NCBI GenBank assembly: GCA_964623815.1
Contig: CAZUVR010000002.1
Span: forward strand, 108,600 to 172,599
DNA: 64,000 nucleotides
Reading direction: 5' to 3'
From: Chroococcopsis sp964623815
GTDB taxonomy: Bacteria; Cyanobacteriota; Cyanobacteriia; Cyanobacteriales; Microcystaceae
This document shows positions 1 to 9,235 of this stretch, piece after piece. The notes under the pieces are model-generated. The model was not told where the DNA came from. It made no database searches and saw only the letters and a list, made by a program, of their open reading frames with translations. A program made the position numbers and the translations under genes. How positions within the stretch are numbered: the stretch's first letter is position 1; each line of letters opens with the position of its first letter.

Positions 1-2574
1 TTCCACCCGGTGGCTCAGCAGATGTGCGCCGCAGTTTCGCGCCCGCTCTAGTACGGATTCATCTTTTCTCACTCCGTATAGATCGAGCAGAGCCACGATC
101 GCACCGGCTGCACCACCGATCAAATCGAAGGAGCGATCGAGCGCTACGGTTTCCGGTGTCAGAGTGTCTGCCAGTTTCAAAGCCACTTTGAGCAGCTTTG
201 GTTCTTCGATCAAGTTGGCTATCTTCGCCAGGCAGTAAACGATCGAGCCTATCCCCGCACCTGCCCCGATGCCGATTTGCCGGGCGAAGCGCAGCCCGCC
301 AGCGGTGTCGATATTCAGGTAATCTGCCACCGGCCCTCCTAAGGCGCTCAAACATAGGCGGCGAAACCGTTCCTCTCTGGTCAAGGCCCAAAGCGCGGCT
401 AGAAACAGAGCGATCCCAGAAACCCCGTCATAGAGGTTATCCCCCAGGGGTTGTAATTGATAGCGGCGGTGGGCGGGGAGATAGGCCAGACCAATCCAAC
501 TCCGATGGCCAGTGACGGTAGAGATCGCGTTCTTCTCTAGATCGATCGCTATCTCGATAGCCGTAGACAGGGCTTCAGTCTCGCTCAGGGGGGATATATG
601 CACATCCGCGATGTCCTCCACCCGATCGCTCAAGCTCATGCCGGAGGCTTTTTGAGAGTACAGAGAGCCACGAATCAACTGCATCTGTAAGGCTAAATCT
701 TCTTCCCCGAGTCGTCCTAATCTCTCCCTTCCCGTTTCGTAACTCATCCCCTCAAAATAGCCCGGAATCCATGCCCCCTCAGGGATGCCCAGCCCATCAC
801 CCCCGGTGTTAGCGATAAAAAAGGGTACATCCATACGCTCTAGAGATTCTATCTCCCCCGCCAATACCGCCCGGGGGGCGGAATCGGGAAAACTTCGCGC
901 GAGGGCTTCAAATTCGATCGATCTATCTATCCCCTCCTGTAATAATCGAGGAGCGATGGTCTTGATCAGGAGTTGGCCGTAAATGTCGCTCGGGCGGAAG
1001 AGGAAACGTATGTCGCGCCCGGCGAATAGCTTTAACGGGCCGTCTCCCCTGGTTAGTACATGAGAATTATACTGTAGACAGCGATACATTTTCTCGAATC
1101 CTTCTAGGAGCCGATTGCTGTAATCGGAGGGTGATAGCCTTTTCCCTTGGAGCCAGAGAGTATTTTTCAGGGGCTTTTGTGTTTTCAGCTCGTAGCTTAA
1201 TTTCATCTCGTCGGTATTTACCATCTCCCATTTTTTGTATCGGAGGGGGGTGTTTATATCCGTACCGCCCAAACCGCTAACGTCTTCTAGAATTCCCCCC
1301 GTCGATTCCCACCGGGGTAAAAGCCCGCATTGAAGAACCGAATCGAAAAAGCGCTCTTCGATCGATGACAGGGCCCCCCTTTGTTCTTCCGCCACCCTGA
1401 CGCGGGGGTTAAAGAGGGTTTCCAGATCGATCAAGATCGGTTGTTCTCCGGCAGAGATAATATTTTCCTCGTGACAATCGTTACCTCTAAGAATATAGAG
1501 CAGGGCCAGTAACATTCCCGCCCGCTCGTAATAGTTACCGGCTTCGGTTGTGGAATTACAGGGCTGGTGGTGGATGAATTCCATCCAGCCGTGTGTATCT
1601 CGATCGATCACCTTACATAATTGCAGGGGTAGTAAATTCGGCTGTTGATTACACCAGTGCAGGAGTTGAAAGAAACCCGCTTCCATCCCCATTCCCCTCG
1701 GTTTATAGATCATCGTCCGGCCCCCGGCGAAGGTGACTCCAGTTACGGAGCGTCTCCGATTATGGGGTTCGCTAAGGTCGAGCTGGATTTCCGTCACCTG
1801 AGCGAGTTTTGCGCCGAAGGTGGTTTCTAAAAGGGGTAAATCCTCCGCGAGCCGCCCCAAGAATTCGGCTTTTTCATCGATCCAGTGTTCGATCGAGACG
1901 GACATCAATCGCGCTATCACACTGTATTTTTGGAAGAAAGCGATCATTTTTCCTCCCCGCATTGCCTCGATGAAAGCACGGTAATAACCCGTATTTTTTC
2001 CTTCGGTTTCTAGAAGCGGAGAAAGATTTTCTTTCCTCCCGCGATCGAATTCTTCGTATAAGCTGGCGGTAATTAAAAGGTGTAATTTGTGAAGTAATTT
2101 CCTCACGATAGATGTCTGTACTGCGACGGTCAACAGTTGCCATTTTTCCCCTACCCGTTCCAGTAATTTTTGACGGGCTACCTGTACAAAAGGTAAGTAA
2201 ATATCCTCGAAAGGAATGGGGGAGTGTGGATCTAATATTGCCGCCTCATCTTTTTGCATGGGAGCTTCTACAAGTTCTCGAAACATAGTCACCCAAGGGG
2301 GCAGATATTTCTCATCGGCGAGACGCACGTTACCCAGTAATAAGCTTAATTGCTCTTTATTCAGATCGTATTGAGCGAGGCGTAAGGCGAATTTCTCCTC
2401 ATCACTTCCCCCTACTAAAGCTTTCCATCTATTCAATCTCTGCTCAATGAGCGATCGATCTTGCCGTTCATCATCGGATAGGAAAGCACCGCTCGATCTT
2501 TCCGAGAGGCTACTAGCTCTCTCGAAGATTTTTATCAAGTCCTGTGCGGAAATTTTCCGATTAAAATTCACCAT
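1..2574 (-). CDS. lanM: Class II lanthipeptide synthetase LanM (partial, C-terminus outside window)
   Basis: The reading frame is open from an ATG at 2574 (starts MVNFNRKIS) to the window edge, giving 858 codons with no stop. LanM enzymes phosphorylate and eliminate Ser/Thr in a precursor peptide, then cyclise Cys onto the dehydro-residues. The dehydratase active-site signature is visible: K291 in YKPRG, then D366, H368 and N371 in the stretch NDCHEEN, and D383 in LIDLET. The D/H/N/D spacing of 2, 3 and 12 is the one I recall for CylM. The visible C-terminal part (about residue 680 on) enters the LanC-like toroid (SGIALFLAALWAL, then GAGAGIGS), but the zinc ligands lie beyond base 1. Nearest partner is the double-glycine peptide at 10768-10953. 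A MITE separates the gene from the upstream CHAT gene. Confidence 0.93.
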   Translation of the reverse strand, partial: MVNFNRKISAQDLIKIFERASSLSERSSGAFLSDDERQDRSLIEQRLNRWKALVGGSDEEKFALRLAQYDLNKEQLSLLLGNVRLADEKYLPPWVTMFRELVEAPMQKDEAAILDPHSPIPFEDIYLPFVQVARQKLLERVGEKWQLLTVAVQTSIVRKLLHKLHLLITASLYEEFDRGRKENLSPLLETEGKNTGYYRAFIEAMRGGKMIAFFQKYSVIARLMSVSIEHWIDEKAEFLGRLAEDLPLLETTFGAKLAQVTEIQLDLSEPHNRRRSVTGVTFAGGRTMIYKPRGMGMEAGFFQLLHWCNQQPNLLPLQLCKVIDRDTHGWMEFIHHQPCNSTTEAGNYYERAGMLLALLYILRGNDCHEENIISAGEQPILIDLETLFNPRVRVAEEQRGALSSIEERFFDSVLQCGLLPRWESTGGILEDVSGLGGTDINTPLRYKKWEMVNTDEMKLSYELKTQKPLKNTLWLQGKRLSPSDYSNRLLEGFEKMYRCLQYNSHVLTRGDGPLKLFAGRDIRFLFRPSDIYGQLLIKTIAPRLLQEGIDRSIEFEALARSFPDSAPRAVLAGEIESLERMDVPFFIANTGGDGLGIPEGAWIPGYFEGMSYETGRERLGRLGEEDLALQMQLIRGSLYSQKASGMSLSDRVEDIADVHISPLSETEALSTAIEIAIDLEKNAISTVTGHRSWIGLAYLPAHRRYQLQPLGDNLYDGVSGIALFLAALWALTREERFRRLCLSALGGPVADYLNIDTAGGLRFARQIGIGAGAGIGSIVYCLAKIANLIEEPKLLKVALKLADTLTPETVALDRSFDLIGGAAGAIVALLDLYGVRKDESVLERARNCGAHLLSHRVE

Positions 2575-2620
2575 AGATTTATCTCACTAAGTTAGGAAAA
2601 AACTAGCCCAGAGTAAGTAA
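2575..2620. other. Short leader between LanM start and MITE copy 1
   Basis: This 46-bp stretch upstream of the LanM ATG is the only non-repeat sequence before the MITE, so any LanM promoter probably lies inside or beyond the repeat. I see no strong Shine-Dalgarno sequence: the bases just upstream of the ATG read ACTTAGTGAGATAAATCT. Confidence 0.4.
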
Positions 2621-2765
2621 TACTAAATCCGTTTTTCATAGTAACCTTTTCCGATCCAGGGAGTAGAGAGTAGGGAGTAGGGAGTAGAAATATTTATCCC
2701 GATTCCCGACTCCCGACTCCCGATTCCCAATCTTCATAAGTAGCCTTTGAGAACAGGATTTAGTA
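2621..2765 (+). repeat. MITE-like element, copy 1
   Basis: The element is 145 bp and begins TACTAAATCC and ends GGATTTAGTA. These ends are inverted repeats, and the match continues imperfectly inward (CATAGTAACCTTTT against AAGTAGCCTTTGAG). A TA dinucleotide at each end would fit a TA target duplication. The centre carries GGGAGTA repeats opposite CGACTCCCGATTCCC, so the whole can fold into a long hairpin. There is no coding capacity. A nearly identical copy lies at 11291-11435 in the same orientation and a diverged one at 41179-41315. Confidence 0.8.
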
Positions 2766-2889
2766 TAAATAGCCCGGACAAAATAACCTATTTAAAATCT
2801 TAGTGAGTATGTTTCGGTGATATATACCAATGAATATTGTCAAAGATGGAGGAAGTAAAATTATTTACAGCAAGTGCCGCCCCGAAAAC

Positions 2890-5778
2890 CTAAGCCGCCC
2901 CCTGACATATCCAAGCACCCCAATAGTAGGGATGTTGCAAGGGGCACTCATCCAATCGCCCCGAAACTATTATTTCCCAATCTTCGCTATCGCATAATTT
3001 CTTCAGAATCTCCACACCCAGAGGAGTCTGCTTTAACTCGGCGACGGTAACACCACGAATATAATCTTGCGCTCGGGCCAAAGCCGCGGCCTTATTAGAG
3101 CCGTCAGCCCGTAAATATTCAAAGAACTTACCAATCAGTAAACTAGATTCTAAATCCGGGACTTTCCATAAACTCATGATCAAAGTTCTGGCCCCCGCAA
3201 CCGCGAAAGCCCGTCTCATACCGAATACTCCTTCACCCGCCGATGTATCCCCCTTACCAGTTTGACAGGCTATGAGAAATACGATCTCGGTTCCCGAAAA
3301 ATTTTGCAGTAATATATCTTGAGCTAGGAGAAAACCTTTCCCCTGACTTTTACCTAACTTACCTCGGGAGAGAAAAGTATTAGCTCCAGCTAAAGCTAAT
3401 CCCGATCGTAACATGGGATTTTCTGGACTCACCTGTAATAGTAAATTGCCAACCGCCGGCGAGGTAGGGAGGGGGGAAGATGGGGGTAAATATACGCCGT
3501 GGGTGGCGATGAAAAATATCTTCGGGCTTGGATACCGGTAAATTAGAGATTCTAAGGCTTCCTGTCCGGTATAGGCCCTCACTCCTAAATTTTCCGCGAC
3601 CATCTCGCCGAGAATTCTCGTACCCGGGGCCCGTCGAAAGGCTCTATGAGCAATGTCGCGGGTTAAATCGGGACTTTGCCCGGTTAAAGTGACCGAGGCC
3701 CCATCTTCAACCCTGGTATATTGTAGATCGAAATCCGGATCGGCGATTATTAAAGGCGGTGATAGAGGCTCGGGCGGGGGTGAGGCGAGACTCAATATAT
3801 CCCTACCGACGCTGAGGTAACTAACCGTATAAGAGTCGCTTAAAAAAGTGCCGTCTTCATCGACGGGAAGAATATTGAAAGGTATCAGATTTAAGTTACT
3901 ATCCGGGGCGATGATGAGATGTTGGGCTTCTCCGAGATTGGGTAATAGGGGTGCCAATAGGGCCTGACTCAAATTCAGGGCGAGTTGAAAATCATATTCC
4001 GGGCCCGAAAAAGTCGCCGTTTCTTCTTCCGTTTCCCCATCATCGAACATATCTAATTGATTGCCGTATCCGGCGGCGACGGATAGTAAAAAATCTTCAC
4101 CCATCTTATCAATCTCCTCGGCAACCCCGAGGTCAATCATTTTGATTTCTTGCGATCGTCCTTGAGGTAGGATAAAAGCTAGATAGCGGGCTGGTTCTAA
4201 TCGGGAGTCACCACAAGCCGGGATGGCTTGAAAGTTGTATACATCGAATCTGATAATCTCCACTAATAGGGAATTAGCCGGTAAAGATTTTTCGACGGTT
4301 TCGCCACAGGTGTTCTGTAAATTCGTCTCTAATTTCAGTTCGGGTATTTTCTCCCCTAATTCCCTTTGTAGCGCGTCAAAATCTTCCTGTTGTTTTTTTA
4401 ATTCTGTATTTTTATTCGGCGAGGGCAGTGAGTAAATTAAATTGATAATTTGTTCGTTGAGAGATTTTAGTTTCTCGAATTTATCTCGTAATTCGGGATA
4501 GCGATCGCTCAAAACAGCCCCATTTTGAACCGCCAGCGCTGTCGCCGTTAAAGACTTACGTTTGAGGACTGTATCGAAGGCAAATTTTATCGCTGATGGG
4601 TCTTCCCTTAAATATTTCCACACCATAGATAATAAAATGTCCAAAACCTTTCTCTGAGTTTGGACAATAGCTAAACGATCTTTTTCCGAGCTAATAGCGA
4701 ACCTAATTCTTATTTCATAGGCGGAAATTTGTAGAGATTTTTTCAAATATTCTAACGCACTGTAATAGTCCTTATTTTTAGCCGCCATTAGCTGACCTAT
4801 CCCTATAAATAAATCGTTCAAATCGGGATGCTCAGAATTCACCACATCGAATAATCTCTCTCGCTCACCTTCGTAGAGGACTTTCAAAGTATTGAGAGAT
4901 TTTAAATAAAGGCGTTCGGTGCTTCTATAATCCCCTTCATCAAAATGAATTTCTCCTAAAAGGGTTAGAATATCGACCCAATCTTTCATGAACGCGAACC
5001 AGGGTATCAGGAAAGCTCCGTCTTCTAGATTAACTTCCAACAATTTAAGCAGGCTGTTGAATTTAGGTGTATAACTATCTCCCAATTTCTCTCGACTTCT
5101 CATCAATTTCCAGTTTATCGCCTCCCAACAAATCTCTTTAGCCTTCCTGTATTCTCCTAGTTGCTGATAAGTAATTGCTAATAATTGTAAGCTACGGGAA
5201 ATATAAGTATCGTTCTTTACGGTCGGTTCCTCTGCATAAATAATCTTTAATTCTTGAAAAGCCTCACTCAATTTTTCTACAGCCCGATTTAGATGAAGCT
5301 GTCGGGATGTATTATCCCTATCGCTCAGAGCTTTTCTAAAACTTAAATATCCTAAATTATAAATAGTTAAAGCGTAACCTTTCGGTTTTTGACCGAGGCC
5401 GATAAAAATTGCTAAAGCCTCTATAAACTTTGGTTCGGCTCTTTCTAAATCCCCTAATTCTAGGAAATAGCCACCTAATGACAGAATCTGACCCGCCAGT
5501 ATGATTTGATGAGCTTCCCTGTTCGTCAGAGATGTTTCCGGACGGTCATTAAGATACTGTATGATTTCTTCGGTGATTTGTATAGCTTTACCGAGATTGG
5601 CCCCCGATGTGGCTTCCTGTTGCGTCTCGAATAACTTATATAGTTCCGTCGTGTAACCTAATTCTTTTAATACGCTCTTAGTTTTCCCGGTTTTTAATTT
5701 AGCAGACGCAAATTTTCCCAGTACGCTCACTCCCCCCATCAACGCTTGTCCCGCCACCAACCAATTACTTTTAGGCAT
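2890..5778 (-). CDS. TPR-CHAT caspase-like protease
   Basis: The 962-aa protein has a helical repeat N-terminal half with TPR-like units (for example around residues 80-300, LGYLSFRKAL and LLGEIHFDEGDYR). Its C-terminal CHAT domain (caspase HetF associated with TPRs) spans about residues 600-960. The catalytic dyad is visible as His760 in IATHGVYLPP and Cys838 in FLIACQTGKGD. CHAT enzymes are cysteine proteases often switched on by a partner protein or RNA-guided complex. It is the last gene of a same-strand trio with 5896-7476 and 7500-8498. The substrate is unknown. The start MPKSNWLVAG follows a plausible AGGAGT. Confidence 0.88.
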   Translation of the reverse strand: MPKSNWLVAGQALMGGVSVLGKFASAKLKTGKTKSVLKELGYTTELYKLFETQQEATSGANLGKAIQITEEIIQYLNDRPETSLTNREAHQIILAGQILSLGGYFLELGDLERAEPKFIEALAIFIGLGQKPKGYALTIYNLGYLSFRKALSDRDNTSRQLHLNRAVEKLSEAFQELKIIYAEEPTVKNDTYISRSLQLLAITYQQLGEYRKAKEICWEAINWKLMRSREKLGDSYTPKFNSLLKLLEVNLEDGAFLIPWFAFMKDWVDILTLLGEIHFDEGDYRSTERLYLKSLNTLKVLYEGERERLFDVVNSEHPDLNDLFIGIGQLMAAKNKDYYSALEYLKKSLQISAYEIRIRFAISSEKDRLAIVQTQRKVLDILLSMVWKYLREDPSAIKFAFDTVLKRKSLTATALAVQNGAVLSDRYPELRDKFEKLKSLNEQIINLIYSLPSPNKNTELKKQQEDFDALQRELGEKIPELKLETNLQNTCGETVEKSLPANSLLVEIIRFDVYNFQAIPACGDSRLEPARYLAFILPQGRSQEIKMIDLGVAEEIDKMGEDFLLSVAAGYGNQLDMFDDGETEEETATFSGPEYDFQLALNLSQALLAPLLPNLGEAQHLIIAPDSNLNLIPFNILPVDEDGTFLSDSYTVSYLSVGRDILSLASPPPEPLSPPLIIADPDFDLQYTRVEDGASVTLTGQSPDLTRDIAHRAFRRAPGTRILGEMVAENLGVRAYTGQEALESLIYRYPSPKIFFIATHGVYLPPSSPLPTSPAVGNLLLQVSPENPMLRSGLALAGANTFLSRGKLGKSQGKGFLLAQDILLQNFSGTEIVFLIACQTGKGDTSAGEGVFGMRRAFAVAGARTLIMSLWKVPDLESSLLIGKFFEYLRADGSNKAAALARAQDYIRGVTVAELKQTPLGVEILKKLCDSEDWEIIVSGRLDECPLQHPYYWGAWICQGAA

Positions 5779-5895
5779 TCTTTAAACTCCTATTTACAGA
5801 ACTTTGCAAGTTGTTCGAGTACATTAATAATTTTCAAACTTTTATCTATCAAGATTTTTTGCCCCGACTCCCAACTCCCGATTCCTGATTCCCCC

Positions 5896-7476
5896 TCAGT
5901 CTTCAAAGGTTTGCATTTTGGAAAAAATAAATAAAAGCAAACTGATTCTTAACGCTTCACCCCAGAGATTTTCTTTAAGGAATTCCGGGTCAGTCCATCT
6001 GGTATCTTGTATTACTATCCCCCTGACTCTCTCTAGATATTCAGGTCTTTGAATATCCATCTCGACTGCTAATTTCGCGACATCTAAGGCTAATTTGGCT
6101 TCTATTGCGCCTTTGTCAAGCTCAATCGCGCTTTCCCATTCCGTCATCGCCCCCGCTTCATCCCCGATTTCGTATTCGACCAAACCTATTTTAGTGAGGG
6201 TGACGGGGCTAATCGGGTTTAAGACCAAAACCCATCGATAATCGGCGAGGGCTTTTTCATAATAATCCCCTTTCGCCCTCCCTCCCCGCTCGTAATCGTT
6301 GCCTAATTTATGATAGATAGCACCCCGGTAAAAGTGCGCTAATTCCCGCTTATCGTTAAGTTCGATAACCCTACTGAAATCCGCGATCGCTCTCTCCGCT
6401 TCACCGAGAGCTACGAAACTTGTAGCCCGGTGCCAATAAACATTTTCATCTTCAGAATCCGCTTTAAGGGTTTCATCGAAATCGGCGACAGAATTGATGT
6501 AATCCCCCGAGCGAGCCAGCAGTAATCCCCTCTGGTAACGGGCGGAAGTTAAATCCGGTTGTAAGTTCAGGGCGCGGCTAAAGTCGCTTATAGCCTCTTC
6601 GTATTTACCGAGTTCCGATAGAGCCATAGCCCGATCGTAATACATACTCCCATTATCCCCCGGGTTCGATCGACCGTACTCTTCGATCGCCTTTTTCTTC
6701 TCTTTCAAGTACGGGTAAATATCATCTTCCGCTAGAGTGCAATCATCTCCTTTCTGTTCTTTGTAAGCCCGTATCAATAAACCTCGGGCTAGAGATAACA
6801 GAGAGACTACGAGCTTTTCCCTATCTTCCCGACTCAGCAGGGCGTTACTAGCCACCGCCACAGTGAAAATATCGGTGTGAGATATAACTAATCTTTTGTC
6901 CAGGTTGATATTTTCCAGAATATCGATCGCCGTTAAAATTGGCCATATCGCCCCTTCGCTTTTACCCGTACCTATTTTTATTTCACCGATTCTGACCATA
7001 CTATAAGCGATCGGGAAAACAAATTCATCCGGTAAAAGTTCATCCCGGTAGAGATTGTGAGATATTTCATTGGCTCGCTCGGCTCTACGCTGATTTTCCT
7101 CCCCGGTAAAATTCTTCTCCCCGTCTATTTTTTTATTGGACAATAGCAATTCTTTTAAGAGACAGAACTGTTGTAGTCTCCGCCTGATTCTCTCGGTTAT
7201 CGCACTTAGTTCCGGTTGTTCCCGGTCATGAGTTTCATATAACTTTAAAAGAGCCTCCATAAAGTATTGAGTTTCGTCCACCAGAGAGCTGATAAATTCC
7301 AGTTCGATAATAGACTCAATTAGGCTCAAAGAGTGATCTGCTTCGGTGCTAATATGAGCGTAGTCGTTGTTTTTTATTTTCGTGATCTGCTTTTTGAGAG
7401 CGAGATTGATCCCGCCGTGAGTTCGAGATAGTTTTTCAGAAAATTTCTCTTGTAATCCCTTAAAAAAGTTCACCAT
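5896..7476 (-). CDS. TPR-repeat protein of the CHAT cluster
   Basis: The 526-aa protein has an N-terminal helical region without a recognised domain, then a tandem TPR array from about residue 275 to 475. Units such as YYDRAMALSELGKYEEAISD and VYWHRATSFVALGEAERAI show the canonical W/Y-G-Y-A-P spacing. TPRs are protein-binding scaffolds. It lies between an HTH protein and the TPR-CHAT protease, all on the minus strand, with 23 bp to the upstream gene and 117 bp to the CHAT gene. It may tether or sense for the protease. No signal peptide is seen, so it is probably cytosolic. Specific function is not recognised. Confidence 0.8.
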   Translation of the reverse strand: MVNFFKGLQEKFSEKLSRTHGGINLALKKQITKIKNNDYAHISTEADHSLSLIESIIELEFISSLVDETQYFMEALLKLYETHDREQPELSAITERIRRRLQQFCLLKELLLSNKKIDGEKNFTGEENQRRAERANEISHNLYRDELLPDEFVFPIAYSMVRIGEIKIGTGKSEGAIWPILTAIDILENINLDKRLVISHTDIFTVAVASNALLSREDREKLVVSLLSLARGLLIRAYKEQKGDDCTLAEDDIYPYLKEKKKAIEEYGRSNPGDNGSMYYDRAMALSELGKYEEAISDFSRALNLQPDLTSARYQRGLLLARSGDYINSVADFDETLKADSEDENVYWHRATSFVALGEAERAIADFSRVIELNDKRELAHFYRGAIYHKLGNDYERGGRAKGDYYEKALADYRWVLVLNPISPVTLTKIGLVEYEIGDEAGAMTEWESAIELDKGAIEAKLALDVAKLAVEMDIQRPEYLERVRGIVIQDTRWTDPEFLKENLWGEALRISLLLFIFSKMQTFED

Positions 7477-7499
7477 CTTTGTTATTTTTCCCCCTTAGT

Positions 7500-8498
7500 T
7501 TAAGTAACTTCGTAGCTCATAGAAAACACTTGACAATCGTCACTATTTGTGATGTGTGTGAGGACATCAGATAAGTTTTCTTCATCGAGAGAAATAGCGG
7601 GCGCGTCTTCGGGTTTTTTAGCTCGATCGAGCCAGGTAAAGCCGAATTCTCGGGGAGATACCACCGCTAGGATATTCTCCGTACCTTTACCGGAAACTTT
7701 TAAAGACCCTTGATTAACCCAAGATACCGCACCCTTCTCCTTTAACTTACGCCCTTTATTTTCCGGTTGGGGAATCATCATCTCCCGGGTAGATTCTATC
7801 GTCATATTCGGTGCGAGTCGGGAAGGACACAAACACCAAATTTTCTGGGAAGGCCCTTTCTCCAGTAGTAATAAGTTACCGTCTATCTTCAAATCGACGA
7901 CGAACTCGATCGAGCTTTTATCGGGAATCTCGATATAGGGCTGAATCATATCCAAATCTGAGGTAACTACGCGGGGAAACATGGCGGGATATTTAGCGTG
8001 ATTTTCTATTACCGCAGGCTGGGATAATTGCCAGAGTTGTTCCCATACAGTCAATTTTCTTTCGTAATCCTGTAGGTAATATCTAATAAAGTTTGCATTA
8101 TTCCCAAAATCTTTAGAAGTCAGGAATCTCATCCATCTATAAATACCCCTCGATAAGTCGGGTCTGATGTCGCCTAAATGAAGGTATTTTTGTATGTTCT
8201 CAACGTTATAACCTTTAAGAAATAGGTAAATTATACACTTTTCTTTCGGTGATAACCCTCTATAAATATTCCTCGCCAGGACAATTTCTTCGGTAAAAGC
8301 TTGTCGCTCCCACTCAAATTTAGCCGTTCTTTCCCAACCAGAGCTTATTATGTCTATTGTCTGAGTGTGGGAATTATTCTTAATATAATTACAGGCGAAT
8401 TTAGCTTCTCCTAGGTCTTCAAGAAGCTTTTCTATATGCCATTCTTGTCCGATGCGATCGCAAACGCCGCATTCTCTGCCAAGGTATTCGCACTGCAT
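7500..8498 (-). CDS. HTH protein with beta-rich C-terminal domain, CHAT cluster
   Basis: The 332-aa protein is first in the trio. The N-terminus is cysteine-rich (CEYLGRECGVC) and could bind metal. Residues of about 78-125 (LSPKEKCIIYLFLKGYNVEN and on) resemble LuxR-like or STAND-associated HTH segments of cyanobacteria. The C-terminal third (about 195-320) looks like a compact beta domain (VDLKIDGNLLLLEKG, ILAVVSPREFGFTWL). I cannot assign a family firmly. It could be a regulator or the adaptor presenting a signal to the TPR and CHAT proteins downstream. The start is at 8498; no strong ribosome binding site is visible. Confidence 0.72.
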   Translation of the reverse strand: MQCEYLGRECGVCDRIGQEWHIEKLLEDLGEAKFACNYIKNNSHTQTIDIISSGWERTAKFEWERQAFTEEIVLARNIYRGLSPKEKCIIYLFLKGYNVENIQKYLHLGDIRPDLSRGIYRWMRFLTSKDFGNNANFIRYYLQDYERKLTVWEQLWQLSQPAVIENHAKYPAMFPRVVTSDLDMIQPYIEIPDKSSIEFVVDLKIDGNLLLLEKGPSQKIWCLCPSRLAPNMTIESTREMMIPQPENKGRKLKEKGAVSWVNQGSLKVSGKGTENILAVVSPREFGFTWLDRAKKPEDAPAISLDEENLSDVLTHITNSDDCQVFSMSYEVT

Positions 8499-8728
8499 GA
8501 CTCGTTAAAAAAGTGGCTTAAGGACTAAAAAACGGAACTTCCGTTTATTCCTCCCATGATATAGCGACTAACAAGAAAAATCCACATCACAATCAGCATT
8601 GGAAGGAGTGAAAATCATCCCCCGTCTATAACGTTATATATCGGGGAATTTCTTCAAATTTCCCTCACCCCCAATCCCTCTCCCCGAGGGAAAACGGCTA
8701 GAGCCACAAATTAAAAAGGGATTAACAT

Positions 8729-9235
8729 ATGACATTTAAAATACAGATAGTTAAAGACCTTAATTTTCTCACGATTAGAATCTATCGCGGATGCGGCAAC
8801 AAAATTGAACTAGAGGCTTTGATAGAAGACATAACCAGGGAATTAACCAAGGAGGTGAAAGAGGCCGCCATCCTGACGGGGGAACCTTTAGAAAAAGTTT
8901 TCGCTTATATCGACCAGCATTATAAAACCGAGATCCGGGTCAAGGAAATAGCCGACTCGATCAACTACTCTCCCGCCTCCCTAGCTTATATGGTGCGCCG
9001 CCTGAGCGGTCGATCGATCTATCAATGGGTGGTCCGCCGCCGTATGGAAGAGGCGGCGCGATTGCTCCAAGATAGCGGGATGTCGATCGAGGAGATAGCC
9101 TACACAGTGGGTTACGTGAATCTCCCCGCGTTCTTCCGGCAATTCAAAAAGCATTTCCGAGAAACGCCCGGGGACTACCGGCAATCATTATCTCGGCAGC
9201 CATCTTCTCGCGGTAACGAGGGAAATACCGAGTAG
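8729..9235 (+). CDS. AraC-type transcriptional regulator, short
   Basis: The 168-aa protein has an AraC/XylS double helix-turn-helix domain from about residue 60 to 155. Visible are VKEIADSINYSPASLAYMVR, IYQWVVRRRMEEAARLL, the second HTH MSIEEIAYTVGYVNLPAFFR, and the typical end FKKHFRETPGDYR. The N-terminal part (about 55 residues) is too short for a usual ligand-binding cupin. The ATG is preceded by AAGGGA at 7 nt. It is transcribed convergently with the subtilase gene, whose stop overlaps its 3' end by 48 bp. It is the only plus-strand gene in this cluster and a candidate regulator of the lanthipeptide/CHAT genes, by position only. Confidence 0.88.
   Translation: MTFKIQIVKDLNFLTIRIYRGCGNKIELEALIEDITRELTKEVKEAAILTGEPLEKVFAYIDQHYKTEIRVKEIADSINYSPASLAYMVRRLSGRSIYQWVVRRRMEEAARLLQDSGMSIEEIAYTVGYVNLPAFFRQFKKHFRETPGDYRQSLSRQPSSRGNEGNTE

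Noticed and set aside
59..2143. Several short ORFs on both strands over the first 2.1 kb
   Set aside because: They are shadows of the large LanM frame, which runs off the window and shows clear family motifs.
2831..2998. Plus-strand 55-aa ORF near the CHAT gene end
   Set aside because: It is read antisense into the CHAT gene, has no motif and probably arises by chance.
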